NCBI RefSeq assembly: GCF_947492405.1
Contig: NZ_CANLMP010000004.1
Span: 62,001-126,000 of the forward strand
Origin: an uncultured Aquimarina sp.
GTDB taxonomy: Bacteria; Bacteroidota; Bacteroidia; Flavobacteriales; Flavobacteriaceae
Length of the DNA: 64,000 nucleotides
Reading direction: 5' to 3'
The position numbers and the translations under genes were made by a program. Numbering within the stretch: the first letter of the stretch is position 1; every line of letters starts with the position of its first letter. The notes beneath the pieces are model-generated. The model was not told the DNA's origin and did not search any database. It worked only from the letters and a program-made list of their open reading frames with translations. Shown in pieces: positions 19,053 through 28,360 of the stretch.

Positions 19053-19826
19053 CTATTTTCTATCAGACACTAAATATCCGAAATCTTCCAGTATTTCCTT
19101 AGCTTCTTTTGAAAAAAGAAAATCATAAAACTGTTGAGCATTTTTAAAATCTCGATTTTCCGTTTTAATCATAACAACTCCTTGCTTAATAAGCGGATAC
19201 GTTTCTTTATCCAAAGCTATCCAATGTCCTTTACCTTTTATTTTAGGAGATAGTACCACGGATTTTGCAGTAAAGCCAATCTCCGAAGACTTTGATGTAA
19301 TAAACTGATTAGTTTGCGAAATACTTTCTCCGTATACTAATTTACTTTTAACTTGATCATAAATAGCGTTATTCTGCAACACTTTAATTGTTGCTTGACC
19401 ATAAGGTGCCGTTTTGGGGTTTGCCAAAGCAATGTGTTTGACTTCCTCGTTTTTTAGTATTTCGATAGAAGGTCGGATATTATCATACATTGACCACAAT
19501 ACCAATTGACCATACGCATATATTTTAGGCGGATGAACGGTTAAATCGCTTGCTTGAATTTCTTCTGGATATTTCATATTAGCAGAAACAAAAATATCGT
19601 ACGGAGCTCCTTCTTTAATCTGTGCAGTTAACTTCCCAGAAGAACTGATTACCAACTCACAAGGCGTTCCGGTTTGTTTTGTAAATGCTTTAGAAATTTC
19701 ATCTATAGCAAACTGCATATTAGCGGCTGCAGCAATCGTGATCACATCTTTTTCAGGCTGTTTACATCCTAAAACCAATAAAAGAATTATCGTACTAATT
19801 GTAATGATTATTGTTGGTTTAGGCAT
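19053..19826 (-). CDS. modA: Molybdate ABC transporter substrate-binding lipoprotein
   Basis: A 257-residue binding protein with lipoprotein signal (LLLVLGC). Ligand residues typical of ModA are visible: AAAANMQFAIDEI near residue 32, SSSGKLTAQIKEGAPYDIFVSANMKYP near residues 61-87 and NPKTAPYGQATIKVL near residue 137. It catches molybdate for ModBC; Cys anchoring is unusual for Gram-negatives in general but normal in Bacteroidetes. It starts 13 bases after the fusion gene's stop, so both are in one transcript. Confidence 0.93.
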   Translation of the reverse strand: MPKPTIIITISTIILLLVLGCKQPEKDVITIAAAANMQFAIDEISKAFTKQTGTPCELVISSSGKLTAQIKEGAPYDIFVSANMKYPEEIQASDLTVHPPKIYAYGQLVLWSMYDNIRPSIEILKNEEVKHIALANPKTAPYGQATIKVLQNNAIYDQVKSKLVYGESISQTNQFITSKSSEIGFTAKSVVLSPKIKGKGHWIALDKETYPLIKQGVVMIKTENRDFKNAQQFYDFLFSKEAKEILEDFGYLVSDRK

Positions 19827-19839
19827 TTGTATTCTTTCT

Positions 19840-22119
19840 TTAAAATCTTTTTTGTGTTTGATAATAACTTTCTAACACACTGTCAATAGCATCCACAACT
19901 TCTTTAGCATTTTCTTTTGTGAAACATAAAGGAGGTTTCGTTTTCAACACATTATCATCAGGACCATCCGTACTAATGAGTATGAATTTATCTCGTAATT
20001 CATTTTTAATATGATGTGCTAGAACTCTATTGGTTTCACGATTTTCTCCTTTTATAATTTCGATTCCCAAAAACAAACCGGATCCTCGCACATCACCAAT
20101 ACAATCGTACTTTTTCTGAAGTTCAGATAAGAGCGATTTATAATAGGCTCCTACTATCTTCGCATTTTCTTGTAATTTTTCATTTTCAATTACTTCCAGT
20201 ACTGATAACCCAATGGCGCAGGAAACTGGATTTCCTCCAAAAGAGCTAAAAAACTCCACTCCTTTACTAAAAGATTCGACTATTTCATCTGTTGTAATGA
20301 CAGCACCCATTGGATGTCCGTTTGCTATTGGTTTCCCAACAATAACCATATCCGGCACAACTTCTTGTGCTTCAAACCCCCAAAAGTGATCTCCTAAACG
20401 TCCAAAACCTGTTTGAACCTCATCACTAATACAGATCCCTCCTTGTTTTCTTATTGCCGGATACACTTCTTTTAGATATCCTTTTGCCAGCGGAACTTGT
20501 CCGCCGCATCCCACAACGGGTTCTGTAATAAAAGTAGCAATCGGATGATCCGAATTTTCTATTTGTTTCACCGCCTCCTCCGCATACAATTCACCTGCGT
20601 TCTCGTCAGTATATTTGCCTCTATAGGTATCCGGAATTTGGGTTTTTAGAATGTGTTCTTTTTGTCCTTGTCCTTTTGAGCTATTGAATTTATAATCACT
20701 AATATCAATAGAAATCTGGGTGTTGCCGTGATACCCATGTTCCATCACCATAACTTTTTTATGCTGAGTATGTGCATACGCCATTCGGATTGCCAAATCA
20801 CTGGCTGCGCTTCCTGAGTTTACAAAAAATACTTTATTAAGTGAATCCGAGAATTTTGACAATAGTTCTTCTGCATATTTGGGTAACAGATCATACAGAT
20901 ACCTGGTATTGGTATTCAATGTTGCCATTTGTTTTTGTCCAGCTTCTACTACTCTTGGATGTGAATGCCCAACGTGTGGAATATTATTATACGCATCTAA
21001 AAAAGTATTCCCTTCAGCATCGTACATGTATTGAAAAGCCGAACGAGTCATAAAAATGGGAGTTTTATAACTTACCGACAGAATAGAACTTATATGCTGA
21101 TACCTCTTTCTAATCGCTTCATCGGTTGTTTCTATTTTATCAACTGGCAACCCTATTGTTTTCCTGAATAAATGCTCTGCCCCAATCGGATTAATTCTTA
21201 ACCATTTGTGCAACATTTGCCAGGCAGATTTTTCACTCACGGTAGCATAGGTATTCTCAGGATCTGTTTTTCGAGAATGAGCGGAATTACAAACACTTGT
21301 ACATAGCCTTGCAGCTATTAAATAATACAACACCTTAATTTCTTTTTCTTCCAATGGGAGAATACTATGATACGCTTTTAGAACTATCGGTGCCCAATCC
21401 AGTGGATTTTCTTTATCATAACACGCATAAGTGATGGCAATCGCTACTTCATTAATTAGCTGTGAATATGCCAGATCTCCGAAATCAATGATTCCTGAAA
21501 CGCTGCCATTTTTCGTTAAGATGTTCCACTCGTTAGCATCGTTATGAATTACTTGTTTTCTTAATTCTGGCAATAATGGAACTACCTGTTCCTCGAATTG
21601 CTGAAAAAAATAGTACACAATACTTCTATTATGAGGGTCTGGAATATCGTTAAGGTACTTTTTATTTAGATGGAGATATTGGATATCCCATTCCCATTGT
21701 CTGGCTTTTAGTACGTAACTATCAAATTTTTGAAATGTAAGGTTCATTTCTGCCAGAAAAACACCTAATGAACAAAATAACTCTTTTGAAGCTTTTATAT
21801 CTCCTAAAAACCAACCATCCAGAAACGAAAGCATCCTGCAAATTGTTTTTACCCCATCAATCATCAAGACCTTTATAAAACTACCATCTGTAAAAGGAAT
21901 CGGTTTAGGAGATGTATCTGTGTCTTTTTCCTGAAGATGCAGCAGGGCTTCATTTTCTGCCTCCAGAACAGCCAGTAACTCTTTATGATACGCATAGGTT
22001 TTAAAAATATACCGCCCGGATTTATTTTTAACAAGATAATTGACGTTGTCATAGCCATTAAGCTTTTTAATTTCTGGCTTGTGAAATGTAAATTCGGTTT
22101 CTAAGAGTGTATCCATCAT
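19840..22119 (-). CDS. Aminoglycoside-phosphotransferase-like kinase fused to class III aminotransferase
   Basis: A 759-residue two-domain enzyme. Residues 1-320 are an APH/choline-kinase fold: [16 protein letters not shown] (catalytic loop, HNDxxxxN) and GIIDFGD (metal Asp). Residues 340-759 are a class III PLP aminotransferase: [33 protein letters not shown] (Asp) and [14 protein letters not shown] (Schiff-base Lys). Related kinase-phospholyase fusions phosphorylate amino alcohols such as ethanolamine or hydroxylysine and then eliminate phosphate. So a phosphorylate-then-lyse pathway in one chain is likely. It heads the molybdate operon (13-base gap to modA), for which I see no biochemical reason. 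Confidence 0.85.
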   Translation of the reverse strand: MMDTLLETEFTFHKPEIKKLNGYDNVNYLVKNKSGRYIFKTYAYHKELLAVLEAENEALLHLQEKDTDTSPKPIPFTDGSFIKVLMIDGVKTICRMLSFLDGWFLGDIKASKELFCSLGVFLAEMNLTFQKFDSYVLKARQWEWDIQYLHLNKKYLNDIPDPHNRSIVYYFFQQFEEQVVPLLPELRKQVIHNDANEWNILTKNGSVSGIIDFGDLAYSQLINEVAIAITYACYDKENPLDWAPIVLKAYHSILPLEEKEIKVLYYLIAARLCTSVCNSAHSRKTDPENTYATVSEKSAWQMLHKWLRINPIGAEHLFRKTIGLPVDKIETTDEAIRKRYQHISSILSVSYKTPIFMTRSAFQYMYDAEGNTFLDAYNNIPHVGHSHPRVVEAGQKQMATLNTNTRYLYDLLPKYAEELLSKFSDSLNKVFFVNSGSAASDLAIRMAYAHTQHKKVMVMEHGYHGNTQISIDISDYKFNSSKGQGQKEHILKTQIPDTYRGKYTDENAGELYAEEAVKQIENSDHPIATFITEPVVGCGGQVPLAKGYLKEVYPAIRKQGGICISDEVQTGFGRLGDHFWGFEAQEVVPDMVIVGKPIANGHPMGAVITTDEIVESFSKGVEFFSSFGGNPVSCAIGLSVLEVIENEKLQENAKIVGAYYKSLLSELQKKYDCIGDVRGSGLFLGIEIIKGENRETNRVLAHHIKNELRDKFILISTDGPDDNVLKTKPPLCFTKENAKEVVDAIDSVLESYYQTQKRF

Positions 22120-22249
22120 AGCATCAATGAGAAGTATGTTATGTGTAAATGAGTTTTTAGAATGGTGTGATAAAGATACTGTATTAGACGCTGTAATCTT
22201 TAAAATAATCTGTTATAAATTTGATTGTTTTAGTTACTTAAGAAGTACT

Positions 22250-22687
22250 CTAAATCTTCCGCTCCATCAAATATAAATCCAATCCAGGTCCCCAATAATT
22301 CTTTTCCGTTTCTTTTAACGTAAAATCAAACTTTTCAAAAAATCGATATGCTAATTGAGAAGTCGTTATCACTATTTTTTTGATAGTAGCATTTGATTTA
22401 AAAGAATTCAAACAATATGTTACTGCTTGTTTTCCTAATCCAAGTCCGGAATAGTCCGGATGGAAAAATATCCAGGTTATTCTTCCGGTTTTGTCTTCTT
22501 CTTTTACATAGCACCCTACTCCACCCACTATGTTGTTTTTATATTCGATTGTAAAATAGGTGTTACTATGCTGTTCTAAATATTCCTCAAAATCTTTTAC
22601 TTCTTTTGGGTCAAAGTATTTGGGTGTATTTAATTTAAAAATAGCAACCAATTCTTTTTTATCATGCAACTCGTATGGTCGTATCAT
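22250..22687 (-). CDS. GNAT-family N-acetyltransferase
   Basis: A 145-residue acetyltransferase. The acetyl-CoA binding motif A is WIFFHPDYSGLGLGKQAVTYCL (QxxGxG/A-like SGLGLGKQ near residue 80), and ITTSQLAYRFFEKFDFTLKE is the usual C-terminal AxxFYexxGF segment. Substrate unknown. Stand-alone gene on the minus strand. Confidence 0.85.
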   Translation of the reverse strand: MIRPYELHDKKELVAIFKLNTPKYFDPKEVKDFEEYLEQHSNTYFTIEYKNNIVGGVGCYVKEEDKTGRITWIFFHPDYSGLGLGKQAVTYCLNSFKSNATIKKIVITTSQLAYRFFEKFDFTLKETEKNYWGPGLDLYLMERKI

Positions 22688-22715
22688 ACTGAATGTTTTA
22701 AGAACAATACCGTTC

Positions 22716-23552
22716 TTAGTTAATTTGAATAGAAAAATTATCTACAAAAAGTTCTATATCTTCAGCTGTTGGATTCGCTGTAGCTCCGATTTGTATTCTT
22801 TCGTAAAAAGTAGGTTCCTGTAAATTAAAATCAATCCCATTCTGGGCAAAAACATCTCTAAACACTTGTGCATTTGGCATATTCATACCACTACTATTAA
22901 TCACTTCATTACCATTGATGAGTAACTTATTCGTACCAGCATCATTATCAGATAACGTTAATTCTAATCGAACCGAAACCCATTCGTTTCTAGGAAACTG
23001 AAATGATGTTTGCGTTAGCGTACTTGCAGAAATTTTACCTCTTTCTAAGGATAAAAAATCATTACCGCCAGACATTTTTAGTCGAACACCGGGACATTGA
23101 TTATCGCCATCCGAAGAGGGATCGGCATCTACTAAAGGATCCCAACAGGAGCAACACTCTAAATCAATCAAAAAAAGTTCCTCTAAATTCGCTGTAGCGT
23201 TAAGATAAAAATCTGCCTGAATAATTACTTGATTTCCGGAAAAAGCCTGAAATCCTCCTTTTTCTATATCCATTTTGGACAGTACATTGTCTGATTGAAA
23301 TGCAAATAACCTCAATGCATTTTGTCCTTCTGAAAAAATAGTATTAGATATTGTAATTTCATTTGAAGGATTCGTCTGCTGTATGTTCGACCATCTGCTG
23401 CCGTCATCAGGAAAAAGCTCGTCTATACTATTGGTTTGAGTTTCAAATCCGTCTTCAAATAAAAAAGAGGAAACTGATGGAGTTGTTTCATTATCATCTC
23501 CCGAGCATGAAATGCAAAGAACGAGAATCATTAATATAAAAATAGACTTCAT
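22716..23552 (-). CDS. Secreted lipoprotein, beta-sandwich-like, unknown function
   Basis: A 278-residue lipoprotein (signal ending LVLCISC). The mature part starts with FLFEDGFETQT and contains alternating strand patterns (VSVRLELTLSDND, ELFVDNFSIQIN) like carbohydrate-binding jelly-roll domains, and the Cys motif LECCSCWDP around residue 140. I do not recognise a named family. It stands 28 bases upstream of the acetyltransferase gene. Confidence 0.6.
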   Translation of the reverse strand: MKSIFILMILVLCISCSGDDNETTPSVSSFLFEDGFETQTNSIDELFPDDGSRWSNIQQTNPSNEITISNTIFSEGQNALRLFAFQSDNVLSKMDIEKGGFQAFSGNQVIIQADFYLNATANLEELFLIDLECCSCWDPLVDADPSSDGDNQCPGVRLKMSGGNDFLSLERGKISASTLTQTSFQFPRNEWVSVRLELTLSDNDAGTNKLLINGNEVINSSGMNMPNAQVFRDVFAQNGIDFNLQEPTFYERIQIGATANPTAEDIELFVDNFSIQIN

Positions 23553-23647
23553 AACAAATCATAGATTTGTTATGAAGATACTATATTTTAATTACCTCTG
23601 AAAGATTCAGGGATTAGACTGTAATAGTTCCTGTACACTTACTCCTC

Positions 23648-24949
23648 CTATTGAAATAACCGCTCTACAATTAATGACGAAAAATAATTCACTCCGGTTT
23701 TAATACTAATTTCATCAATCGCAAAATTTGGTGCGTGAGGCATCGAAATAATCCCTTTTTCGAAATTAGAACCTCCTAAGAAAAAATACGTTCCGGGTAC
23801 CTTTTCCTGGAAATATGCAAAGTCATCACCACGCCCATCTGGCATTTCTCCATATAGTCGGATTACACTTTGCGATCCATAAACTGTAGAAATAGCATTC
23901 ATTGCCTTATTGGTTAACTTTTTATCATTCATAAGATTCGCTCGATCTCCAGAATATGACACATTTACCAAACTAGTTGAATATTTTGACGATTTAATTT
24001 TCTGTTTTACTTGAGGTAAAATTCTATCCAACTCATTAAAAATACTAGAGCCAACATACGTTTTAATTGATATTAGAGCCTCTGTTTTTTTAACATTAAA
24101 ATTATCATATACCGTGGTATAATCCTTAAAAATTGTATTTGGATTAGCTAAACCGATAGCAGGATTTAATAAACTTTGTGGATCAAAAAACTTACTACCA
24201 GGTTCTACATTTTGAAAACTTTTAAGTAATGTCTTAGTGTACTCAATCATGGCATCATCATCTCCTGAGTTTTTATACGATACTTCTATGACCTTATAAT
24301 CAGCAAACAGCCATTCTGGTTTGGTTGAGATCATTGTTGCAGGTAGTGGAGCTATATGAGCTGCGTATATCTCTTCTGGGTTGATGATATCAAATAAGCC
24401 ATCTTCTATCATTGCTTGTGCTCCCTTATAATTCTCTTCTGAAGGTTGAAAAATGAAATAAACCGTCCCTTTTAATTGATCTTTTTGACTTGCTAATACA
24501 TTAGCAATCCCTAATGCGATAGTAGCATGTACATCATGTCCACAAATATGACGAACACCCTCTGTTTTTGATTTAAAATCTACCACATCAGGTATTTCTG
24601 AAGGCATCGCATCAATATCAGCTCTCCAGGCAATTTTCTTTCCTTCTTTGGCTCCTTTTAAAATACCAACAACACCATTGCCGCCAATATTTGTTTTAAC
24701 CTCTAATCCAATAGAGAGCAAATATTCCTTGATTTTATGAGCTGTCCTTTTTTCCTGTTCAGAAACTTCAGGATTCATATGAAAATCTCTATGAATTTTT
24801 ACAAGGTCGTCAAAGATCTTATTAGTTTGTTGTTGTATGCTTTTATGAATAGCTGGTTTTATAACGCTTTCTTGTCCAAAAGTTATTACACCAAAAAAAA
24901 GAAATAATATAAAAATTGTTGGGCCGACTATTGTTCTATAAGTAATCAT
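23648..24949 (-). CDS. M20 family amidohydrolase/peptidase, exported
   Basis: A 433-residue metallohydrolase with a signal peptide (FFGVITFGQES). The zinc-binding core GVRHICGHDVHATIALG lies near residue 130, followed by VYFIFQPSEENYKGAQAMIEDGLFD (catalytic Glu pair EE). This is the hippurate-hydrolase/IAA-amino-acid hydrolase branch of M20, acting on N-acyl amino acids or peptides, here in the periplasm. A dimerisation domain occupies about residues 215-330. Confidence 0.85.
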   Translation of the reverse strand: MITYRTIVGPTIFILFLFFGVITFGQESVIKPAIHKSIQQQTNKIFDDLVKIHRDFHMNPEVSEQEKRTAHKIKEYLLSIGLEVKTNIGGNGVVGILKGAKEGKKIAWRADIDAMPSEIPDVVDFKSKTEGVRHICGHDVHATIALGIANVLASQKDQLKGTVYFIFQPSEENYKGAQAMIEDGLFDIINPEEIYAAHIAPLPATMISTKPEWLFADYKVIEVSYKNSGDDDAMIEYTKTLLKSFQNVEPGSKFFDPQSLLNPAIGLANPNTIFKDYTTVYDNFNVKKTEALISIKTYVGSSIFNELDRILPQVKQKIKSSKYSTSLVNVSYSGDRANLMNDKKLTNKAMNAISTVYGSQSVIRLYGEMPDGRGDDFAYFQEKVPGTYFFLGGSNFEKGIISMPHAPNFAIDEISIKTGVNYFSSLIVERLFQ

Positions 24950-25025
24950 TTTTTATTGTGTTTAAATTTACACCGTAAAAATGTGATATAATTAAACAAT
25001 GTACCTGACACATATGTGACAAAAA

Positions 25026-25646
25026 CTATTTTTTTGCAATTTTGCTTCGTATTCTGCTCAAAGATTGACGTTCTATTCCTAAATAAGTTGATAAGTGAGA
25101 TAAACTGATTCTATTTATAATATCTTTATTATGCGCTATAAAGTCCAAGTATCTTTCTTCTGCATTTTTAAATAGAAAACTCTCTACTCTATCAGTTTGG
25201 AAAGTCAAGACATACTCGGCAATTAACCTCCCATACATTTCACTTCTCTTATACTTTTTATACCCTTCTTGAATTTTATCATAGGGTAACTTTATAATGA
25301 CAGATGGCTCTAAACACTCAATAAAATACTTAGATGGTATTTGTCTAATAAAAGCCGGGTAATCTGTGGCATAGTTATTTTCGTTTACAAAACCTGTAGT
25401 TATCTTATTCCCTTTTTCGTTAACATAATATCGTCTAAGAAGACCTTTACACACAAATGCAACTTCTTTCTGAACTTCTCCACTCTTGAACAAGAATTCT
25501 TTCTTATCATACTCCTCTATAGTTAGGTATGAACGTAAAAAAGCCAACTCTTCTGAGTTTAAGTCAGGGAATAATTTGATATAAGCATTATAAAATTCTT
25601 GGTATTCTTCTTTCAAATTCTTTTGTTTTTTAAATATTTTCAACAA
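25026..25646 (-). CDS. Crp/Fnr-family transcription regulator
   Basis: A 206-residue protein with a cyclic-nucleotide-binding-like beta-roll (about 25-130: EFLFKSGEVQKEVAFVCKGLLRRYYVNEKG) and a C-terminal winged helix (ISLSHLSTYLGIERQSLSRIRSKI, about 178-203). The phosphate-binding cassette residues of true CRP are absent, so the ligand is unknown. No ATG exists near the N-terminus; the frame begins at a TTG (25646) and a second TTG follows directly. The M20 gene lies downstream on the same strand. Confidence 0.82.
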   Translation of the reverse strand: MLKIFKKQKNLKEEYQEFYNAYIKLFPDLNSEELAFLRSYLTIEEYDKKEFLFKSGEVQKEVAFVCKGLLRRYYVNEKGNKITTGFVNENNYATDYPAFIRQIPSKYFIECLEPSVIIKLPYDKIQEGYKKYKRSEMYGRLIAEYVLTFQTDRVESFLFKNAEERYLDFIAHNKDIINRISLSHLSTYLGIERQSLSRIRSKIAKK

Positions 25647-25674
25647 AGTGCTACGCCAAAAGATAGCTTTGTTT

Positions 25675-26280
25675 TTATTGACAATTGATATTTAAATGCA
25701 CTTCTTGAAGCTGATTCCAAATAGGATGATTTATTTCTTTAGGAGACAAGTAAAACCAGACTAAATGTTTTTTTGTAGCATTACAGTATTCATATTTAAT
25801 ATTTGCACGTAATGTAATCATATCCTTTGCAAAAAATTCATCATAAAGTTTTATAGAACCTTTATAACGATCATCTTCAATTTTCTGCATCGAAGATTCT
25901 GTTACAGGAATATCTTTAAAGAAACTAAAATTCGTAATGGCTCCTGTATTCATAAGTCCATCAAAATAAATATTCATGATGTTTTCTAGTGCCGCTTCAT
26001 TTATCATTGGATCTTCCTCTAAGATCCATAGAAAAACATAAGAAAAATAATCCTCACTATTTGTTTCTCCCCAACCCGGTGCAAATCGAATATGCTCTTC
26101 TCCTTCATAATCTAAATCTCCTGCAAATATTAACGGAAATTCTAATACTTCACTGCGCCAATCATTTTTTGCTTCAAGAACATTATTTATATTATTATGC
26201 AACCTGAAATAAAGATATCCCGCACCAATGGCTATGAGTAATATCAAAACCAATAATATTTTTAATATTTTTTTTAACAT
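25675..26280 (-). CDS. Membrane-anchored protein of unknown function
   Basis: A 201-residue protein with one N-terminal membrane helix (KILLVLILLIAIGAGYLYFRL) and an acidic extracytoplasmic domain with EEHIRFAPGWGETNSEDYFSYVFLW near residues 61-85 and LVWFYLSPKEINHPIW near the end. I do not recognise the family, but the layout is common in flavobacteria. It precedes the Crp/Fnr gene by 28 bases. Confidence 0.65.
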   Translation of the reverse strand: MLKKILKILLVLILLIAIGAGYLYFRLHNNINNVLEAKNDWRSEVLEFPLIFAGDLDYEGEEHIRFAPGWGETNSEDYFSYVFLWILEEDPMINEAALENIMNIYFDGLMNTGAITNFSFFKDIPVTESSMQKIEDDRYKGSIKLYDEFFAKDMITLRANIKYEYCNATKKHLVWFYLSPKEINHPIWNQLQEVHLNINCQ

Positions 26281-26301
26281 CGCTATGGTTACTTTTCTAG
26301 A

Positions 26302-26757
26302 TTACACATCTAGTATTCTTCTATGATAGTTTATTTGTCCTAAATGGTAGGTTAAATGTGTAGTAAGGTGTATAAAAAACCTTAGCGTACTTGGATTCTT
26401 ATCCATTAGTATTCTGGGATATTCTTTTTGTAGATCTTCATGCGTTACTTTATCCAATGAATCTTGTACAATCGTCATCACATCATTTACCATAGATATC
26501 AGTTGTGATTTAGGCACATTTTTTAACGAAAACTCTTTATCTCTTTCTCTAATATATCCCGTTTTACCAAATTCTGCACCTATATAAGTATTCAGATTAC
26601 CGACAAGATGCAAGCACAGATTTCCTGCAGAATTACTGATATCTTTTGTTTCGATCCATAGATTTTCTTCTTTGGAATATGCACTCACTTCTTCTTTCAG
26701 TTTTGTCAAATCTCTATCAAAAATTGTTTTCAAGACCGCTATGATTGAATCATTCAT
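26302..26757 (-). CDS. DinB-family (DUF1572-like) protein
   Basis: A 151-residue four-helix-bundle protein of the DinB/YfiT superfamily. The three metal-ligand histidines are likely H50 in LHLVGNL and those of FIHLTTHLTYHLGQINYHRR near the C-terminus. Members are metal-dependent thiol transferases or hydrolases or have unknown roles. It sits 21 bases upstream of the membrane protein gene on the same strand. Confidence 0.82.
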   Translation of the reverse strand: MNDSIIAVLKTIFDRDLTKLKEEVSAYSKEENLWIETKDISNSAGNLCLHLVGNLNTYIGAEFGKTGYIRERDKEFSLKNVPKSQLISMVNDVMTIVQDSLDKVTHEDLQKEYPRILMDKNPSTLRFFIHLTTHLTYHLGQINYHRRILDV

Positions 26758-26989
26758 AAGTTTTTATATCCTGTTTTTTATTAATATTCCTAAGGTATCA
26801 ATTTTTTATTCAAAACTACTTTTATTAATCGTTTTCAAACGACTACAAACGATTACAACCGAAAATAAACACTTCCTAACCGAATCTTTTTTTAGCCTGC
26901 ATCTATGTTTGCATTGTCGAAACATAAGAACTTGATACTATTTACTGTTTAATCTACCTGTTATAGACAGGCTTTTAAAAATTGAAATC

Positions 26990-27322
26990 ATGAATACACT
27001 TAAAAACAAAGTACAGTTAATTGGAAACCTAGGGCAAGAACCAGAAATTCTAAATTTAGACTCTGGTAAGAAGCTTGCAAAATTCTCTATCGCCACAAAC
27101 GATTATTACTACAATAAAGCAGGTGATAAAATCACGGATACGCAATGGCATAATATTGTTGCCTGGGGAAAAACAGCAGAAATTATTGAAAAATATGTAA
27201 ACAAAGGCCAGGAAGTAGCCATAGAAGGTAAACTTACATCGCGCAGTTATGATGACAACGATGGCAATAAAAGATACATAACAGAAGTAGTTTGTAACGA
27301 GTTTTTAATGCTGGGGAAATAG
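26990..27322 (+). CDS. ssb: Single-stranded DNA-binding protein (short form)
   Basis: A 110-residue OB-fold protein: MNTLKNKVQLIGNLGQEPEI, KLAKFSIATNDYYYN, TQWHNIVAWGKTAEI, GQEVAIEGKLTSRSY. It lacks the acidic C-terminal DDDIPF-type tail that recruits partner proteins, so it is an accessory SSB rather than the main replication SSB. A strong terminator follows. Confidence 0.92.
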   Translation: MNTLKNKVQLIGNLGQEPEILNLDSGKKLAKFSIATNDYYYNKAGDKITDTQWHNIVAWGKTAEIIEKYVNKGQEVAIEGKLTSRSYDDNDGNKRYITEVVCNEFLMLGK

Positions 27323-27327
27323 TTAGA

Positions 27328-27358
27328 AAGGAGCTGTATGAATTTCATACAGCTCCTT
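27328..27358. terminator. Terminator of ssb
   Basis: AAGGAGCTGTATGAA (27328-27342) pairs with TTCATACAGCTCCTT (27344-27358), a 15-bp nearly uninterrupted stem. The U run is short, so it may also act as a 3' stabiliser. Confidence 0.75.
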
Positions 27359-27663
27359 CTCATTTTAGAAAAATTTACCAAACTCATCCGTTTTGACCTT
27401 ATACGTCTTTACGTTTTGTTATATAAGCTAGTACTTTTTAGTGACTCCTTTTCCGCTATGATGATTATCAACTATGAGGCTTTGTTACAAACTTAAATTG
27501 ATATCATCTGTAGGTATATGACATTTTATAAAAGGACCTTCCTCTGGAGTAAAAAACTGTAAATAACACCAGATTGTCGTCTGAAGTAACTTCTGCTAAT
27601 TAATTCATAGTCAGTACTATTAAATTTTACTACATTTAACAATACTAATCAAACCTCATCTAA
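27359..27663. other. Intergenic region upstream of the Crp/Fnr-Rieske cluster
   Basis: About 305 bases without an open frame worth calling. It must contain the promoter of the Crp/Fnr gene. I see no repeat, structured RNA or clear TAnnTTTG box. Confidence 0.5.
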
Positions 27664-28344
27664 TTGAATACATATACTAAATACTGGTTTCTAGAAGGCT
27701 TTAACCTTTTCAACAAACTAGGTAGAATCACCATGATGCGCATGTGTGAAATCCTGGAAATGGACAGTATTGATAAAGGAACTACCATCCAATTACTTAA
27801 TAATGATAAAAAAAGTATCTTTTTCCTTAAAAAAGGAACTGTAAAAATCATAGATACCGTTAACAAAAATGTAAAGTACATTGTAAAAAAAGGACACATA
27901 TTTGGTGAACTATCACTTTACAATGAACAAGCTGCAGTAGAAGAACAAGCTATTGCCTTAGAAGACTGCATCGTCTGCTATATAGAATCTGAACGAATGG
28001 AAAGTATTATGGAGAAACATAAATCCCTTAAAAACGGTGTTCTAAAAGTCTATGGTTTACGTATCAAAAAATTGGAAAGACGATTACAGGACTTACTCTA
28101 TAAAGATAGTACTACGCGAATTAAAGAATTTATTTTTGACTATATCCAAGAGTTTGGCGAAGAAAAAAATACTAGAATTATTGCCAAAAACCTCTTGTCA
28201 CATAAAGATATTGCGAATCTAACCAATACATCTCGACAAACAGTCAGTAATGTATTAAGCTCTTTAAGAAAAAATAACATTATAGCTTATAACTCCCAAA
28301 ACATCTCACTATTCAAGACTCAAAAGCAACAGGATAATATATAA
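27664..28344 (+). CDS. Crp/Fnr-family transcription regulator
   Basis: A 226-residue regulator: a cNMP-binding-like beta-roll (about 20-115, with KGHIFGELSLYNEQAAVEEQAIAL corresponding to the ligand-binding FGE turn) and a C-terminal winged helix (LLSHKDIANLTNTSRQTVSNVLSSLRKNNII, about 178-208). The frame uses a TTG at 27664; the first ATG (27733) would remove the start of the beta-roll, so TTG is preferred. It is 16 bases upstream of the barrel-fusion gene and leads the Rieske cluster, which it may regulate. Confidence 0.83.
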   Translation: MNTYTKYWFLEGFNLFNKLGRITMMRMCEILEMDSIDKGTTIQLLNNDKKSIFFLKKGTVKIIDTVNKNVKYIVKKGHIFGELSLYNEQAAVEEQAIALEDCIVCYIESERMESIMEKHKSLKNGVLKVYGLRIKKLERRLQDLLYKDSTTRIKEFIFDYIQEFGEEKNTRIIAKNLLSHKDIANLTNTSRQTVSNVLSSLRKNNIIAYNSQNISLFKTQKQQDNI

Positions 28345-28360
28345 ACTAATCTATTAAGAT

